DNA from: Alphaproteobacteria bacterium
GTDB lineage: Bacteria; Pseudomonadota; Alphaproteobacteria; CAAGCB01; CAG-977
Assembly: GCA_024407875.1 (NCBI GenBank)
Contig: JAKSVT010000002.1
Span: 1 to 64,000, forward strand
Reading direction: 5' to 3'
DNA length: 64,000 nt
The position numbers were made by a program, and so were the translations under genes. Below are positions 36,801-45,375 of this stretch, in pieces. The notes under the pieces were generated by a model that did no database searches, was not told the DNA's origin, and saw nothing but the letters and a program-made list of their open reading frames with translations. How positions within the stretch are numbered: the first letter of the stretch is position 1; the number at the start of each line of letters is the position of its first letter.

Positions 36801-37997
36801 AATGACTTGTTGGCGGCATCTTCTAGAATTGGTTTTGAATTAGATGCAATGGGTGAAAATTTACGTCGTCGAAATGAAGAAGCTACAAAGACTGCTGAAG
36901 ATAGTTTGAATAGATCTAAAGTTGCTTCACAATTGTTAGAAGAAAAGGCAAATTTACTTTCACAAGCAACACAAACAGTGCTTGAAGGTTTGGCTACAGC
37001 TGGTGCTGAGTTCGATAATAGAAAAGAACAAATGCAAGCAGCAGGAGAAATTGCAAGAGATCAAATTGAATCAACAGGGGATACTTTTGTTGTTCAAGCT
37101 CATCAAATTTCTCGTTTGTCAGAAGAAGCTCAAAAAGCAATTAAAAATTGCGGCATTGTACTTCGTGAAAGAGCAATCGACTTTAATAAAGTTGCCGATA
37201 ATGCTAATAGTAGAGTTAAAGGACTTAACGATAATGTTCATCAAATTGGTCAAGAATTTGAGGATATGTCTAATAAGGGTGTAATTCAAATCGATTTGGC
37301 AGGACAACGTTTGCGTGCAATGATTTCAGAGGTTGCAGGAAATTCTGAACGTATTGCATCTGAAGTTCGTAAGTCAGGTGAACAATTTGTTGAACAATCA
37401 GAGTACTTAAATGTTGCTGCAGATGATTCATTAAAGAAATTATCTGATTTGTTGAATTTAATGAAAGATAACTCTAAAGAAATCATTGATTCAGGTGATA
37501 AGATTTCAGCTCAATCATTAAAGTTAGGTGGTGCATTTACTCGTCAGGTTCAAGCTTTAATTTCTGCATCTAGAAATGCTGAAGAATATATTGCTAAATT
37601 AGATGAAAAGAAACAACAAGCAAATACAGATAAGTTTATGACTGAAGCTGCGTTTGTTATAGAACAATTACAAACTTTAGCGGTTGATATTGATAGATTA
37701 TTTAATCCAAATGTTGAAGAAGATTTATGGAAGAAATATTATTCTGGTGATAAGTCTGCATTTGTAAGACATTTATCTAGATCAATTGATAAAAACCAAA
37801 TTCGTAAATTAAGTGAAAAATTCACAACAGATACTGAATTTAGAGAATATATTTCTCGTTTCATGGGAACATTTGAAGCTGTATTAAGTAGAGCTCAAGA
37901 AAATGAACGTTCTGATGTTTTGACTGGATTAATTTTAGGATCAGATGTTGGTAAGTTATATATGGTTTTGTCAAGAGCATTTAACAAGGAAGTATAA
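33858..37997 (+). CDS. 1379-residue membrane-anchored coiled-coil protein
   Basis: Two membrane helices near the N terminus (about residues 30-50 and 66-88) are followed by some 1200 residues of heptad-rich, Ser/Thr/Asp/Glu/Gln-rich sequence with degenerate repeats (for example NEMAEDIEKRTKTLGEI). A small non-coiled C-terminal domain starts near residue 1260 (DIDRLFNPNVEEDLWKKYYSGD). The layout recalls polarity or envelope scaffolds such as TipN, or the receiver-less rods of chemoreceptors, but no signature motif confirms either. Three bases separate it from cpoB, in the position where tol-pal genes normally sit. An envelope or division role is therefore plausible. Confidence 0.7.
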   Translation: MSPQDNNAYSNVNNEMLFTQIRPESKSDNAIIWAGLVISALWLILAYGWLEYSGWWEMRFDMTPMEYFCMLSSGLMPLALIWLGTIYYCSHKRYLREAKTLAGFISQVLNPDTKAKLYVRSLLDEMKGQTAELSAVCDKLSNCSDSVEDKVKNKIKSLTELSSTFENTCKDNLTKIDSQAKELEKTVADAQNQTNKTIDLLENSVSTLKTTTKETTDVMAQASDTLKDQTSLLKETGDKITDGTMRISQELREQGTVLIKSAEKARDLISEQTVNAATEIERHAQSLVATGGEVQVKLTEQADKIKDSLSNQLNIVSSASTDLTDKMKSLSDQIANQSNEWKLMSETAVKNTNEMAEDIEKRTKTLGEIFEKQNLILQSKDDELINSSDNLLSTFKEQNVFLDQEAEKIVARFRTIEATLDTYINEINSASTTAVEQIGTVSEALNGKADQVSMVSTDVHTLLTQIGEKVAERTEQLTAALKTIKSNTESVSDIMDSRANSVSVALNDTMVRMDKIKETFDEAVKSINESMDATGEKTDDVCQRLIKHSTEMTDLSGALASQTMVSETSLSQQQKYISATSQKIEEIKTALKEQSDDLTSIADLLENRTAQMIEKLGLQMQDTISKSGQITDKFAELDATLSNKIMSMDMSSQQVIRVNTMLHEELDRHKEMLDSSAQRMSTYTEELTNEIARQTTQMDISADLLKTRAEKAVAQLDEQFKSLSANAQKMLNDAMDASSKISTQSQEVEELFDRQTTTLSDVSTKLTEQTSNVATLLREQSEQADKDLERLVSRIKLIEEGLTVQTKELSNVSELTVSQLETVGATLATQADNLNNMGAAAKNKLIDAVDAFTSRTKELSELSNALTAKSTENLDLLEQKHADFSKTAGELISRVDALKNEIAVQTDNLQKQSAKSTQQAVQVRDSMQRHIIDLGDVANMVTTQSRLGESALGHQTTALKEAAEDIMNQIHTVSEAVRQNTNDLLAASSRIGFELDAMGENLRRRNEEATKTAEDSLNRSKVASQLLEEKANLLSQATQTVLEGLATAGAEFDNRKEQMQAAGEIARDQIESTGDTFVVQAHQISRLSEEAQKAIKNCGIVLRERAIDFNKVADNANSRVKGLNDNVHQIGQEFEDMSNKGVIQIDLAGQRLRAMISEVAGNSERIASEVRKSGEQFVEQSEYLNVAADDSLKKLSDLLNLMKDNSKEIIDSGDKISAQSLKLGGAFTRQVQALISASRNAEEYIAKLDEKKQQANTDKFMTEAAFVIEQLQTLAVDIDRLFNPNVEEDLWKKYYSGDKSAFVRHLSRSIDKNQIRKLSEKFTTDTEFREYISRFMGTFEAVLSRAQENERSDVLTGLILGSDVGKLYMVLSRAFNKEV

Positions 37998-37999
37998 TC

Positions 38000-38896
38000 A
38001 TGAGAAAGTTTCTTACTTCAGCTGTTGTTATTAGTATGTTTGCATTAGCTACACCTGTTAAAGCAGGCCCAACTGCTAATGAGCTTTCATATCGTATAGA
38101 TTTGTTAGAAAAATCTCTTAAGAGTGTTAATAAAAAACTTTCTAACAACTATGTGGGACCAAAAAATCAACAGGTAATGAGTGATGCAAAAAACGAACAA
38201 GTTTTTGTAAAACTACAAGAAAGTGAAGAACAAATAAGAACTTTAACAAGTGATGTAGAACGTTTGACCATGGAACGTGAAGAACTCTATGAAAAGCAAA
38301 AGCAAATGCAAGACGATTTTAATATGCGTTTTTCTGAAATGGAAAAAAGACTTGCTAGTGCAGAAACAAAAGTTAATGCTTTAATTGAAGAAAAATTAGC
38401 TATTAAGCGTGCAGAAGAAGAAGCTGCAAAGAAAAAAGCAGAGAAAGTAGCTGCAGAAGCTAAAGCTAAAAAAGATAAAGATACAAGAATAAAAAATGAC
38501 TATGGCAAAATGAAACCTGGTGAATTGTATAACTTAGCTTTAACTTCTTTAAAAACACCTAAAAATAAAAACTATGGTCCAGCAGAAAAACAATTTGAAG
38601 CATTTTTATATTTATATCCTAATAATAAATTGGCAAGTAATGCAAAATATTGGCTTGGTGAAACATATTTTAGCATGGGTAAGTTTGAAGAAGCTGCTAC
38701 ACAATTTGGAGAAGGATTTGAAAAATATAGAAATTCAGCTAAAGCTCCAGATATGTTAGTAAGATTAGGTGATACTTTAGTTAAGATGAATAAGAAAAAA
38801 GAAGCTTGTGTAGCATTTAATGAATTTGCTAATTTATATGCAAATGCTGTAAATGCAAAGTTTAATGAAAAAAGAAAAAATGCCGGTTGTAAATAA
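38000..38896 (+). CDS. cpoB: CpoB/YbgF cell-division coordinator
   Basis: A signal peptide (residues 1-22, cleaved after PVKAG-like Ala) leads into a coiled coil (SYRIDLLEKSLKSVNKKL and onward to residue 150) and then TPR repeats (LYNLALTSLK, AEKQFEAFLYLYPNNKLASN, YWLGETYFSMGKFEEAATQF, MLVRLGDTLVKM). This is the YbgF/CpoB order. CpoB links peptidoglycan synthesis to Tol-Pal-driven outer-membrane constriction. Here tolQRAB and pal are not next to it; the gene upstream is the giant coiled-coil protein. It overlaps tilS at its 3' end. Confidence 0.9.
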   Translation: MRKFLTSAVVISMFALATPVKAGPTANELSYRIDLLEKSLKSVNKKLSNNYVGPKNQQVMSDAKNEQVFVKLQESEEQIRTLTSDVERLTMEREELYEKQKQMQDDFNMRFSEMEKRLASAETKVNALIEEKLAIKRAEEEAAKKKAEKVAAEAKAKKDKDTRIKNDYGKMKPGELYNLALTSLKTPKNKNYGPAEKQFEAFLYLYPNNKLASNAKYWLGETYFSMGKFEEAATQFGEGFEKYRNSAKAPDMLVRLGDTLVKMNKKKEACVAFNEFANLYANAVNAKFNEKRKNAGCK

Positions 38897-40124
38897 AGTT
38901 GCTGTAGCCGTATCAGGTGGCGCTGATAGTATGGCATTAATGCATTTAGCTAACAGATATTGTAAGAAACATAATATTGAACTTATAGTTTTAACTGTTA
39001 ATCATGGCCTAAGAGAAAGTGCTTCTAAAGAAGTTCTTTTTGTAGAAAATGAAGCAAAAAAATTAGGACTTGAAACAAGAATTTTAACATGGAATGGTGA
39101 TAAGCCTAAAACAGGTATTGAACAAAGTGCTAGAATTAATAGATATAAACTTTTGTTTAAAGAGTGTGAAAAATCTGATATTCCTGTACTTTTAGTTGGT
39201 CATCATGCACAAGATCAAGCTGAGACATATATAATAAGAGAGAGCTCTCATAGTGGCGAACTAGGATTGGCTGGTATGAGTATGGTTAAGCATTTTGGTA
39301 AAAATAGATTGTTATTTAGACCATTAATGAATTTGTTGCCTGAAAGTTTAAAAGCATTTAATAGAAAACATAATATTCCTTGGGTTGAAGATGAAAGTAA
39401 TAAAACAGACCAATTTGAAAGAGGCAGATTACGTCAACATTTAACAAAGGAAGACATTATATATGCTTTCAATAAATCTGTAGATTATGGGAAAAAAAGA
39501 GAAATATGGCAAGCAAAGTTAGCCAAATTCTATAGTGATTATGTAAGATTAAATAATTATAATTATGCAATAATACATATTGATGCATTAAATGATGAAT
39601 TACTAAAAGATGCTATTTGTCAAATTGTTAGATTAATTGGAAATAAAAGTTATTTGCCAGATGAAAATTCTGTAAAATCTATTGTTGAAAAAATGAAAGA
39701 GCCAAAATTTAGAGGAGCAACTATTGGTGGATGTGTAATTGATTTTGGTAAAAAAGGAAATATTTACGTTTATAGAGAACTATCTAATATGAGCCCTGAG
39801 GTAAAAATTGATGGGGCTGGTGAATATGAATATGAAAACTTCGTGTTCAAAATAAGAGATGAAAATTTTAAAGGCATTATAAAACCTGTTGGATTGGGAA
39901 ATCAGGATGATGACGTTTTAAAAAGTGCTAAGAGGGCTTTTTATAGAACAAATTATTCAAATAAAATTTTTAATACTATCCCAGGAATTTTTGATTCATT
40001 AAATGATTTTATTTGTTTTATTCCTTTTTTAGAGTATAAAGGAAAAAAGATGAATATAGAAGGAATGTTCTATACTGATTATCCTTTGGAAACAGTTTGG
40101 AAAGCTCCTCATAAGTTTATGTAA
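38880..40124 (+). CDS. tilS: tRNA(Ile)-lysidine synthetase
   Basis: The PP-loop SGGADS occurs at residues 11-16 (VAVAVSGGADSMAL), followed by NHGLRESA and the HHAQDQAET motif of TilS. The protein converts C34 to lysidine in tRNA-Ile(CAU) using ATP. The start is uncertain: ATG 38880 gives MPVVNKVAVAVSGG, and in-frame ATGs at 38865 and 38853 lie further inside cpoB; none has a strong ribosome site, which suggests translational coupling to cpoB. The order cpoB-tilS-ftsH is usual in Alphaproteobacteria. Confidence 0.9.
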   Translation: MPVVNKVAVAVSGGADSMALMHLANRYCKKHNIELIVLTVNHGLRESASKEVLFVENEAKKLGLETRILTWNGDKPKTGIEQSARINRYKLLFKECEKSDIPVLLVGHHAQDQAETYIIRESSHSGELGLAGMSMVKHFGKNRLLFRPLMNLLPESLKAFNRKHNIPWVEDESNKTDQFERGRLRQHLTKEDIIYAFNKSVDYGKKREIWQAKLAKFYSDYVRLNNYNYAIIHIDALNDELLKDAICQIVRLIGNKSYLPDENSVKSIVEKMKEPKFRGATIGGCVIDFGKKGNIYVYRELSNMSPEVKIDGAGEYEYENFVFKIRDENFKGIIKPVGLGNQDDDVLKSAKRAFYRTNYSNKIFNTIPGIFDSLNDFICFIPFLEYKGKKMNIEGMFYTDYPLETVWKAPHKFM

Positions 40125-40136
40125 AGGAAATATACC

Positions 40137-42002
40137 TTGAAAAAGAATATGATAGCATGGCTTATTGCCGGGTTGGTAATATTATCAATCATTAATAATT
40201 TTGTTGATAAAAAATCAGTAAGAGGAAGTACAGAAATTTCATTTTCTGATTTTGCAAAGTTAGTATCAGAAGACCGTGTAAAATCTGTTTTTATCAATGG
40301 TCGTGAAGCAGCTGGCCAGTTAAAAGATGGACAGACATATTATACAACAATGTTGTATCATGAAAATACAATAAATGAATTAATGTCTAAAGGGGTTGAC
40401 GTTAACGTTGTTCCTGAAAAAGATGCTAATCCAATTATGTCATTTTTAATGTCTTTTGGTCCTACTATATTGTTTTTAGCTGTATGGATTTTCTTTATGA
40501 GACAAATGGCTGGTGGTGGAAAAGCTATGAGCTTTGGAAAGTCACGAGCAAAAATGCTTGAAAATCAAAAGAAAGTTACATTTGCTGATGTTGCAGGTGT
40601 TGATGAAGCTAAAGAAGATTTGGTTGAAATTGTAGATTATTTAAAAGATCCAAAAAGATTTTCAAGACTTGGTGGTAAAATTCCACGTGGTGTTTTATTG
40701 GTAGGTCCTCCGGGAACAGGTAAAACATTATTGGCAAAAGCTATTGCAGGTGAAGCAGGCGTTCCATTCTTTACAATTTCAGGATCAGATTTCGTTGAAA
40801 TGTTTGTAGGTGTTGGTGCCTCTCGTGTAAGAGATTTGTTTGAACAAGCAAAGAAGCATTCACCTTGTTTAGTTTTTATTGATGAAATTGATGCTGTAGG
40901 TCGTCATCGTGGAGCAGGTTTAGGCGGTGGTAACGATGAACGTGAACAAACATTAAACCAATTGTTGGTTGAAATGGATGGTTTTGATACAAACGAAGCT
41001 GTTATTTTAATTGCAGCAACAAATAGACCTGACGTATTAGATCCAGCTTTATTAAGACCAGGTCGTTTTGATAGACAAGTAGTTGTTCCAAATCCTGATG
41101 TTGCAGGAAGAGAAAAAATATTAACAGTCCATATGAAAAAATGTCCGATGGGGCCAGATGTAAACGTTTCTACTATTGCCAGAGGTACACCTGGATTTTC
41201 AGGAGCTGATTTAGCTAACTTAGTTAATGAAGCCGCACTTTTAGCTGCAAGAAGAAATAAACGTGTAGTTACAATGGCTGAGTTTGAATTTGCAAAAGAT
41301 AAAGTTATGATGGGGGCTCAAAGAAAATCTCACATTATGACTGAAGAAGACAAGAAAATGACGGCTTATCATGAAGCTGGTCATGCTTTAATGATGCTTG
41401 AATGTCCTCATAGTGATCCTTTGCATAAAGTTACAATTATTCCTAGAGGTAGAGCTTTAGGTGTTACTATGTCTTTACCTACAGATGATAAAGATTCAAA
41501 ATCTTATATTTATTTAAAAGAAGAAATGGCAATTTGCTTTGGTGGTAGAGTTGCTGAAGAGTTGACATTTGGTTCTGATAATGTATCAACAGGAGCTTCA
41601 CAAGATATTAGAGTTGCAACTAATATTGCAAGAAATATGGTAACTCAATGGGGTATGAACGATGAAATTGGGCCTATTGCTATTGAAGAACCAGATGGTG
41701 AAGTATTTTTAGGATATTCATTATCAAAACGTAAAAATGTATCTGAAGAAACTGCAGCTAAAGTTGATTTTGAAATTAAGAAATTAATAGATGAAGCTTA
41801 TAATTTAACAAAAAAGACTTTGACAGAAAAGCGAGATGCTTTGGAAGCTGTTGCAAAGGGGTTGTTAGAATATGAAACTTTGTCTGGTGATGATGTTAAG
41901 AAATTGATAAACGGTGAAGAAATATCTAAAGATGATCCAAATGTTCATATTTCAACACGTTCAACAGTTCCTGTTACAGAAGAATTTGCTGTGAAAGAAT
42001 AA
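40137..42002 (+). CDS. ftsH: FtsH membrane AAA+ zinc protease (TTG start)
   Basis: Two membrane helices bracket a small periplasmic domain (residues 5-25 and 102-122). The AAA module has Walker A GPPGTGKT (190-197), Walker [12 protein letters not shown] and the second region of homology. The protease has the zinc motif HEAGH (412-416). FtsH degrades misfolded or regulatory membrane proteins. The start is taken as TTG 40137, seven bases after AAAGGA; the next ATG (codon 5) is too far from that box. Confidence 0.97.
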   Translation: MKKNMIAWLIAGLVILSIINNFVDKKSVRGSTEISFSDFAKLVSEDRVKSVFINGREAAGQLKDGQTYYTTMLYHENTINELMSKGVDVNVVPEKDANPIMSFLMSFGPTILFLAVWIFFMRQMAGGGKAMSFGKSRAKMLENQKKVTFADVAGVDEAKEDLVEIVDYLKDPKRFSRLGGKIPRGVLLVGPPGTGKTLLAKAIAGEAGVPFFTISGSDFVEMFVGVGASRVRDLFEQAKKHSPCLVFIDEIDAVGRHRGAGLGGGNDEREQTLNQLLVEMDGFDTNEAVILIAATNRPDVLDPALLRPGRFDRQVVVPNPDVAGREKILTVHMKKCPMGPDVNVSTIARGTPGFSGADLANLVNEAALLAARRNKRVVTMAEFEFAKDKVMMGAQRKSHIMTEEDKKMTAYHEAGHALMMLECPHSDPLHKVTIIPRGRALGVTMSLPTDDKDSKSYIYLKEEMAICFGGRVAEELTFGSDNVSTGASQDIRVATNIARNMVTQWGMNDEIGPIAIEEPDGEVFLGYSLSKRKNVSEETAAKVDFEIKKLIDEAYNLTKKTLTEKRDALEAVAKGLLEYETLSGDDVKKLINGEEISKDDPNVHISTRSTVPVTEEFAVKE

Positions 42003-42023
42003 TTTATTCAAGGATTAAATGCT

Positions 42024-43244
42024 ATGCGTGAATTTAAAAAATCTTCTCGTTTAGATGGTGTTCGTTATGAAATACGTGGACCAGTTTTAAAGGCTGCTCA
42101 ACAACTAGAAGAGGCTGGTTATAAAATATTAAAATTAAATATTGGAAATCCAGCTGTTTTTGGATTAAACGCGCCAGAAGAAATTACAAAAGATGTTATC
42201 TTAAATATTCCTTATTCTGATGCATATTCTGACTCAAAAGGTATATTCCAAGCAAGAAAAGCTGTTATGCACTATTGCCAACAAAAGAATATTCCTGATG
42301 TTCAAATTAATGATATTTATTTGGGTAATGGCGTTAGTGATTTAATTTTGTTTTCAATGGAAGCTTTCTTAGATAACGGTGATGAAGTTTTAGTTCCAAT
42401 GCCTGATTATCCATTATGGACAGCTGCTATTTGTTTAGCTGGTGGTAAAGCTGTTCATTATAGATGTGATGAAGAGTCAGATTGGTATCCAGATATTGAA
42501 GATATTAAGAAAAAAATTACTCCAAAAACAAAAGCCATTGTAGTTATTAATCCTAACAATCCTACAGGTGCTGTATATCCAGTTGATGTATTAGAACAAA
42601 TAGCTCATTTAGCAGAAGAAAATCATTTAGCCGTATTTTCAGATGAAATATACGACAAAATTTTATACGATGGTGTGCAACATATATCTTTAGCATCATT
42701 AATTCATGATACTTTTTGTTTAACATTTAATGGCTTATCAAAGAATTACCGCGCATGTGGTTTTAGAGCAGCATGGATGATTTTAAGTGGTAATAAGAAA
42801 ATAGCAGAAGATTATATTGAAGGATTAAACTTATTATCAAATATGCGCTTGTGTAGTAATGTTCCTGGACAATATGCAATTCAAACAGCTTTAGGGGGAT
42901 ATCAAAGTATTAATGATTTGGTTGCTCCTGGTGGAAGACTATATGAACAAAGAACTTTATGTCATAAGTTGTTGGTTGATATACCGGGAATTTCATGCGT
43001 TAAAGCTAAGGGGTCTTTATATATGTTCCCTAAAATTGACGTGGAAAAATTCAATATTAAAGATGATCAAAAATTTGTGCTAGACTTGTTGATGGATAAG
43101 CGAATTTTGCTCGTAAATGGTAGAGGATTTAACTGGGATAAACCTGATCATTTTAGAGTAGTATTTTTGCCAAGAGAAGAAGATTTGAAAAAAGCTTTAA
43201 CTGCTATGAAATCTTTCTTGTCAACATATAGACAAGCTGATTAG
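42024..43244 (+). CDS. alaA: Alanine aminotransferase AlaA-type, PLP-dependent
   Basis: The sequence runs very close to E. coli AlaA: IRGPVLKAAQQLEEAG, LKLNIGNPAVFG, VPMPDYPLWTAAI, INPNNPTGAVYP, SDEIYDKILYDG and TFNGLSKNYRACGFR, which holds the Schiff-base lysine. It transfers the amino group between glutamate and pyruvate, making alanine. AAGGA lies nine bases before the ATG, 21 bases after ftsH, so co-transcription with ftsH is likely. Confidence 0.93.
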   Translation: MREFKKSSRLDGVRYEIRGPVLKAAQQLEEAGYKILKLNIGNPAVFGLNAPEEITKDVILNIPYSDAYSDSKGIFQARKAVMHYCQQKNIPDVQINDIYLGNGVSDLILFSMEAFLDNGDEVLVPMPDYPLWTAAICLAGGKAVHYRCDEESDWYPDIEDIKKKITPKTKAIVVINPNNPTGAVYPVDVLEQIAHLAEENHLAVFSDEIYDKILYDGVQHISLASLIHDTFCLTFNGLSKNYRACGFRAAWMILSGNKKIAEDYIEGLNLLSNMRLCSNVPGQYAIQTALGGYQSINDLVAPGGRLYEQRTLCHKLLVDIPGISCVKAKGSLYMFPKIDVEKFNIKDDQKFVLDLLMDKRILLVNGRGFNWDKPDHFRVVFLPREEDLKKALTAMKSFLSTYRQAD

Positions 43245-43399
43245 TTAAAATCTATAAGTTTTTAAATGCTATTTTTAGGTCATTAGTCGTAGCAATGTTT
43301 AATTTGTATAAAAAATAGATTATACAGTTGCTTATTTCTTTACAAATAAAATAAAACCCTTTACACTATTTTGCAGTCAATAACTTATAGGAGTTAAAA

Positions 43400-44173
43400 A
43401 TGCAAAAATTAGAAAAACAATTTCATATTCGTTGTGTTGAAGGTGATGTAGGTCGTTATGTAATTTTACCTGGCGATCCAGGTCGCTGTGAATCAATTGC
43501 AGCTTTATTTGATAACGCACACCATGTAGGTCAAAATCGTGAATATAATATCTACACAGGCACATTGTTAGGTGAAAAAGTTTCAGTATGTTCAACAGGT
43601 ATTGGTGGGCCTTCAGCATCTATTGCTATGGAAGAATTACATAATATTGGTGCAGATACATTTATTAGAACAGGTACATGTGGTGGTATCGATTTAGATG
43701 TTCAATCTGGAGATATAGTAGTAGCAACAGGTGCTATTCGTTTTGAACATACATCTCAAGAATATGCTCCAATTGAATATCCTGCAGTAGCAAATTTAGA
43801 TTTGACAATAGCTTTACGTCAAGCTGCATTAGCAATGGGTAAAACAACACATACAGGTGTTGTACAATGTAAAGATGCTTTCTATGGTCAACATAGCCCA
43901 GCAAAAATGCCTGTTTCTTATGAATTGTTACAAAAGTGGGAAGCTTGGAAACGTTTAGGTGTTAAAGCTAGTGAAATGGAATCTGCTGCATTATTCGTAG
44001 TAGCTGACGCATTAAAGTGCCGTTGTGGTTCATGCTTCCATGTAATTTGGAACCAAGAACGTGAAGCAGCTGGTTTAGATCAAAAAATGAGTGAAGATAC
44101 ATCTTCATCAGTAAAAGTAGCTGTTGAAGCTTTAAAATTGATTATTGCTCAGGATAAAGCAAATAAAAAATAA
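43400..44173 (+). CDS. udp: Uridine phosphorylase
   Basis: Signatures of the NP-I phosphorylase family are present: [13 protein letters not shown] (phosphate site), [34 protein letters not shown] and SEMESAALF (ribose-binding Glu-Met-Glu). [13 protein letters not shown] also fits uridine phosphorylase. It cleaves uridine with phosphate to uracil and ribose-1-phosphate for salvage. The length (257) is usual. It has its own upstream region (43245-43399) with an AGGAG box, and its own terminator. Confidence 0.93.
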   Translation: MQKLEKQFHIRCVEGDVGRYVILPGDPGRCESIAALFDNAHHVGQNREYNIYTGTLLGEKVSVCSTGIGGPSASIAMEELHNIGADTFIRTGTCGGIDLDVQSGDIVVATGAIRFEHTSQEYAPIEYPAVANLDLTIALRQAALAMGKTTHTGVVQCKDAFYGQHSPAKMPVSYELLQKWEAWKRLGVKASEMESAALFVVADALKCRCGSCFHVIWNQEREAAGLDQKMSEDTSSSVKVAVEALKLIIAQDKANKK

Positions 44174-44197
44174 TTTATTTTAAATTATTAAATAATA

Positions 44198-44233
44198 TGA
44201 GGAAAATTCATAATGGGTTTTCCTCATTTTTTT
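44198..44233 (+). terminator. Terminator after udp
   Basis: TGAGGAAAA (44198-44206) pairs with TTTTCCTCA (44218-44226) across an 11-base loop and is followed by seven T. It isolates the small-peptide cluster from udp. Confidence 0.85.
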
Positions 44234-44294
44234 CTTGAATTATCTTTAGACTATTTAGAAAAGAAATCTCTATAATTTTTTTGTAACGAAATTC

Positions 44295-44336
44295 TATTTC
44301 AAACGTTATACTGTTATAGAAGCGCTTTTATTGGAG
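44295..44336 (+). promoter_or_regulatory. Duplicated promoter-like block, copy 1 (before peptide gene 1)
   Basis: This 42-base block recurs at 45327-45368 with one mismatch. It contains a TATACT (44307-44312) that could serve as -10, and ends with the TTGGAG ribosome site of the peptide gene starting at 44344. Upstream of both copies TTTTTTGTAA also recurs, about 20 bases before TATACT. Confidence 0.6.
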
Positions 44337-44343
44337 GATAGCT

Positions 44344-44544
44344 ATGGAAAAAGAAAATAAATTAACTGTCGAACAAGAACTGAAAAATGTTGAATTAACT
44401 GATAATGAATTGAACAATATTGTTGGAGGTACTGGAGCACAAGAAGATGTATTAACGAAAAACAATATACTTATACAAACGGCTACAGCTATGCTTGAAC
44501 TGGCTGGTCAGCAAAATCAAGATACATTAACCTTTTTACAATAA
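44344..44544 (+). CDS. Small double-glycine-leader peptide 1 (66 aa)
   Basis: The N-terminal leader (MEKENKLTVEQELKN, then ELTDNELNNIVGG) matches the double-glycine leader pattern of bacteriocin-type precursor peptides: a hydrophilic start, spaced Leu/Ile, and GG before the processing site. It is shared with the four genes downstream. The presumed mature part (36 residues, TGAQEDVLTKNNILIQTATA and onward) is unlike the other four and resembles the C-terminal D0 helix of flagellin. A GGAGG site precedes the ATG. No peptidase-transporter gene lies in the window. Function unknown; a secreted peptide or antimicrobial precursor is inferred. Confidence 0.65.
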   Translation: MEKENKLTVEQELKNVELTDNELNNIVGGTGAQEDVLTKNNILIQTATAMLELAGQQNQDTLTFLQ

Positions 44545-44568
44545 CATTTTTTACAAGAGATTATAGTC

Positions 44569-44775
44569 ATGAAAAAAGGAATTCTAGAAAACAAATTAAA
44601 AGCAGAACAAGATATAACAGATAATGAAGTTGTTGAATTAAAAGATGAAGAATTAGAAAAAGTTTCTGTTGGGGGTTCAAACGGTGTTTTTGAAAGCGCT
44701 GGAAACTTGAATGATTGTTCAGGACTTGTTTCTTATGTTTTGGCAGGGCAGAAACTTGGAAATTTACAAAAGTAG
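44569..44775 (+). CDS. Small double-glycine-leader peptide 2 (68 aa)
   Basis: The leader is related to that of peptide 1: ENKLKAEQDITDNEVVELKD then EELEKVSVGG. The tail SNGVFESAGNLNDCSGLVSY continues for 12 more residues and contains NDCSGLVSYV, which resembles the active-site Cys motif of NlpC/P60 peptidases but is far too short to be an enzyme. Near 44740 another frame stays open to TGA 44811-44813 (ETWKFTKVAPIYACALMRVE), so the gene may have lost a longer tail by frameshift. It starts 24 bases after peptide gene 1. Confidence 0.6.
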   Translation: MKKGILENKLKAEQDITDNEVVELKDEELEKVSVGGSNGVFESAGNLNDCSGLVSYVLAGQKLGNLQK

Positions 44776-44831
44776 CTCCTATTTATGCCTGCGCTTTGAT
44801 GCGGGTGGAGTGATTTAATTGGGAAATTGCT

Positions 44832-45023
44832 ATGGAAAAAGAAAACGAATTGGCTACAGGACTGGAAATGAAAGATGATGAAATCGTTGTACTCAAAGAC
44901 GAAGAATTATCATCAATTGCTGCAGGTGATGAGATAGGAAGAAATATACTTTTGGACGATATTTCGCTAGATGGATTTGCTCCTGTTTCACGGGATTATT
45001 TATCACAAACTTCTACCAATTAA
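44832..45023 (+). CDS. Small leader-family peptide 3 (63 aa)
   Basis: It starts MEKENELATGLEMKDDEIVV, then LKDEELSSIAAG, clearly homologous to the other leaders but with AG instead of GG at the expected cut site. The tail (31 residues, DEIGRNILLDDISLDGFAPV and onward) is acidic and has no cysteine. The nucleotides before the ATG (TTGGGAAATTGCT) resemble those before peptide genes 1 and 5. Confidence 0.6.
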   Translation: MEKENELATGLEMKDDEIVVLKDEELSSIAAGDEIGRNILLDDISLDGFAPVSRDYLSQTSTN

Positions 45024-45093
45024 AGAGAGATTTTTAGCTTCACACAAAAGTGTGTGAGAGGAAAACATAATTCAGATAATAAGGATTAAGTAC

Positions 45094-45252
45094 ATGGAAG
45101 AAAATAAATTAACTGCTAAACAAGATACAACAGATAATAAAATTGTTGAATTAAAAGGTGAAAATTTGAAAAATGTTTCAGCTGGCGATTTGATTATTAT
45201 GGGCCCCCACTACAAACCTACGTTAAAAGTAGAAAATCTAGAATTTAATTAA
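45094..45252 (+). CDS. Small leader-family peptide 4 (52 aa)
   Basis: ATG 45094 has an AAGGA site upstream. The sequence begins MEENKLTAKQDTTDNKIVEL, then KGENLKNVSAG, the shared leader ending in AG. The tail is 21 residues, DLIIMGPHYKPTLKVENLEF plus a final Asn. It lies behind a small hairpin (TCACACA / TGTGTGA, 45040-45057). Recognition rests on homology to the neighbouring leaders. Confidence 0.55.
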   Translation: MEENKLTAKQDTTDNKIVELKGENLKNVSAGDLIIMGPHYKPTLKVENLEFN

Positions 45253-45326
45253 AAAACTCTGAATTTATTACAAAAAGTCACACTTGCTTTATTTGCACAT
45301 CGCAATCTTTTTTGTAAACAAAATCA

Positions 45327-45368
45327 TATTTCAAACGTTATACTGTTATAGAAGCGTTTTTATTGGAG
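45327..45368 (+). promoter_or_regulatory. Duplicated promoter-like block, copy 2 (before peptide gene 5)
   Basis: It is identical to 44295-44336 except for one base (T for C in the run after GAAGCG). The TATACT and TTGGAG elements are conserved, so peptide gene 5 likely has its own promoter under the same control as peptide gene 1. Confidence 0.6.
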
Positions 45369-45375
45369 AAATATC

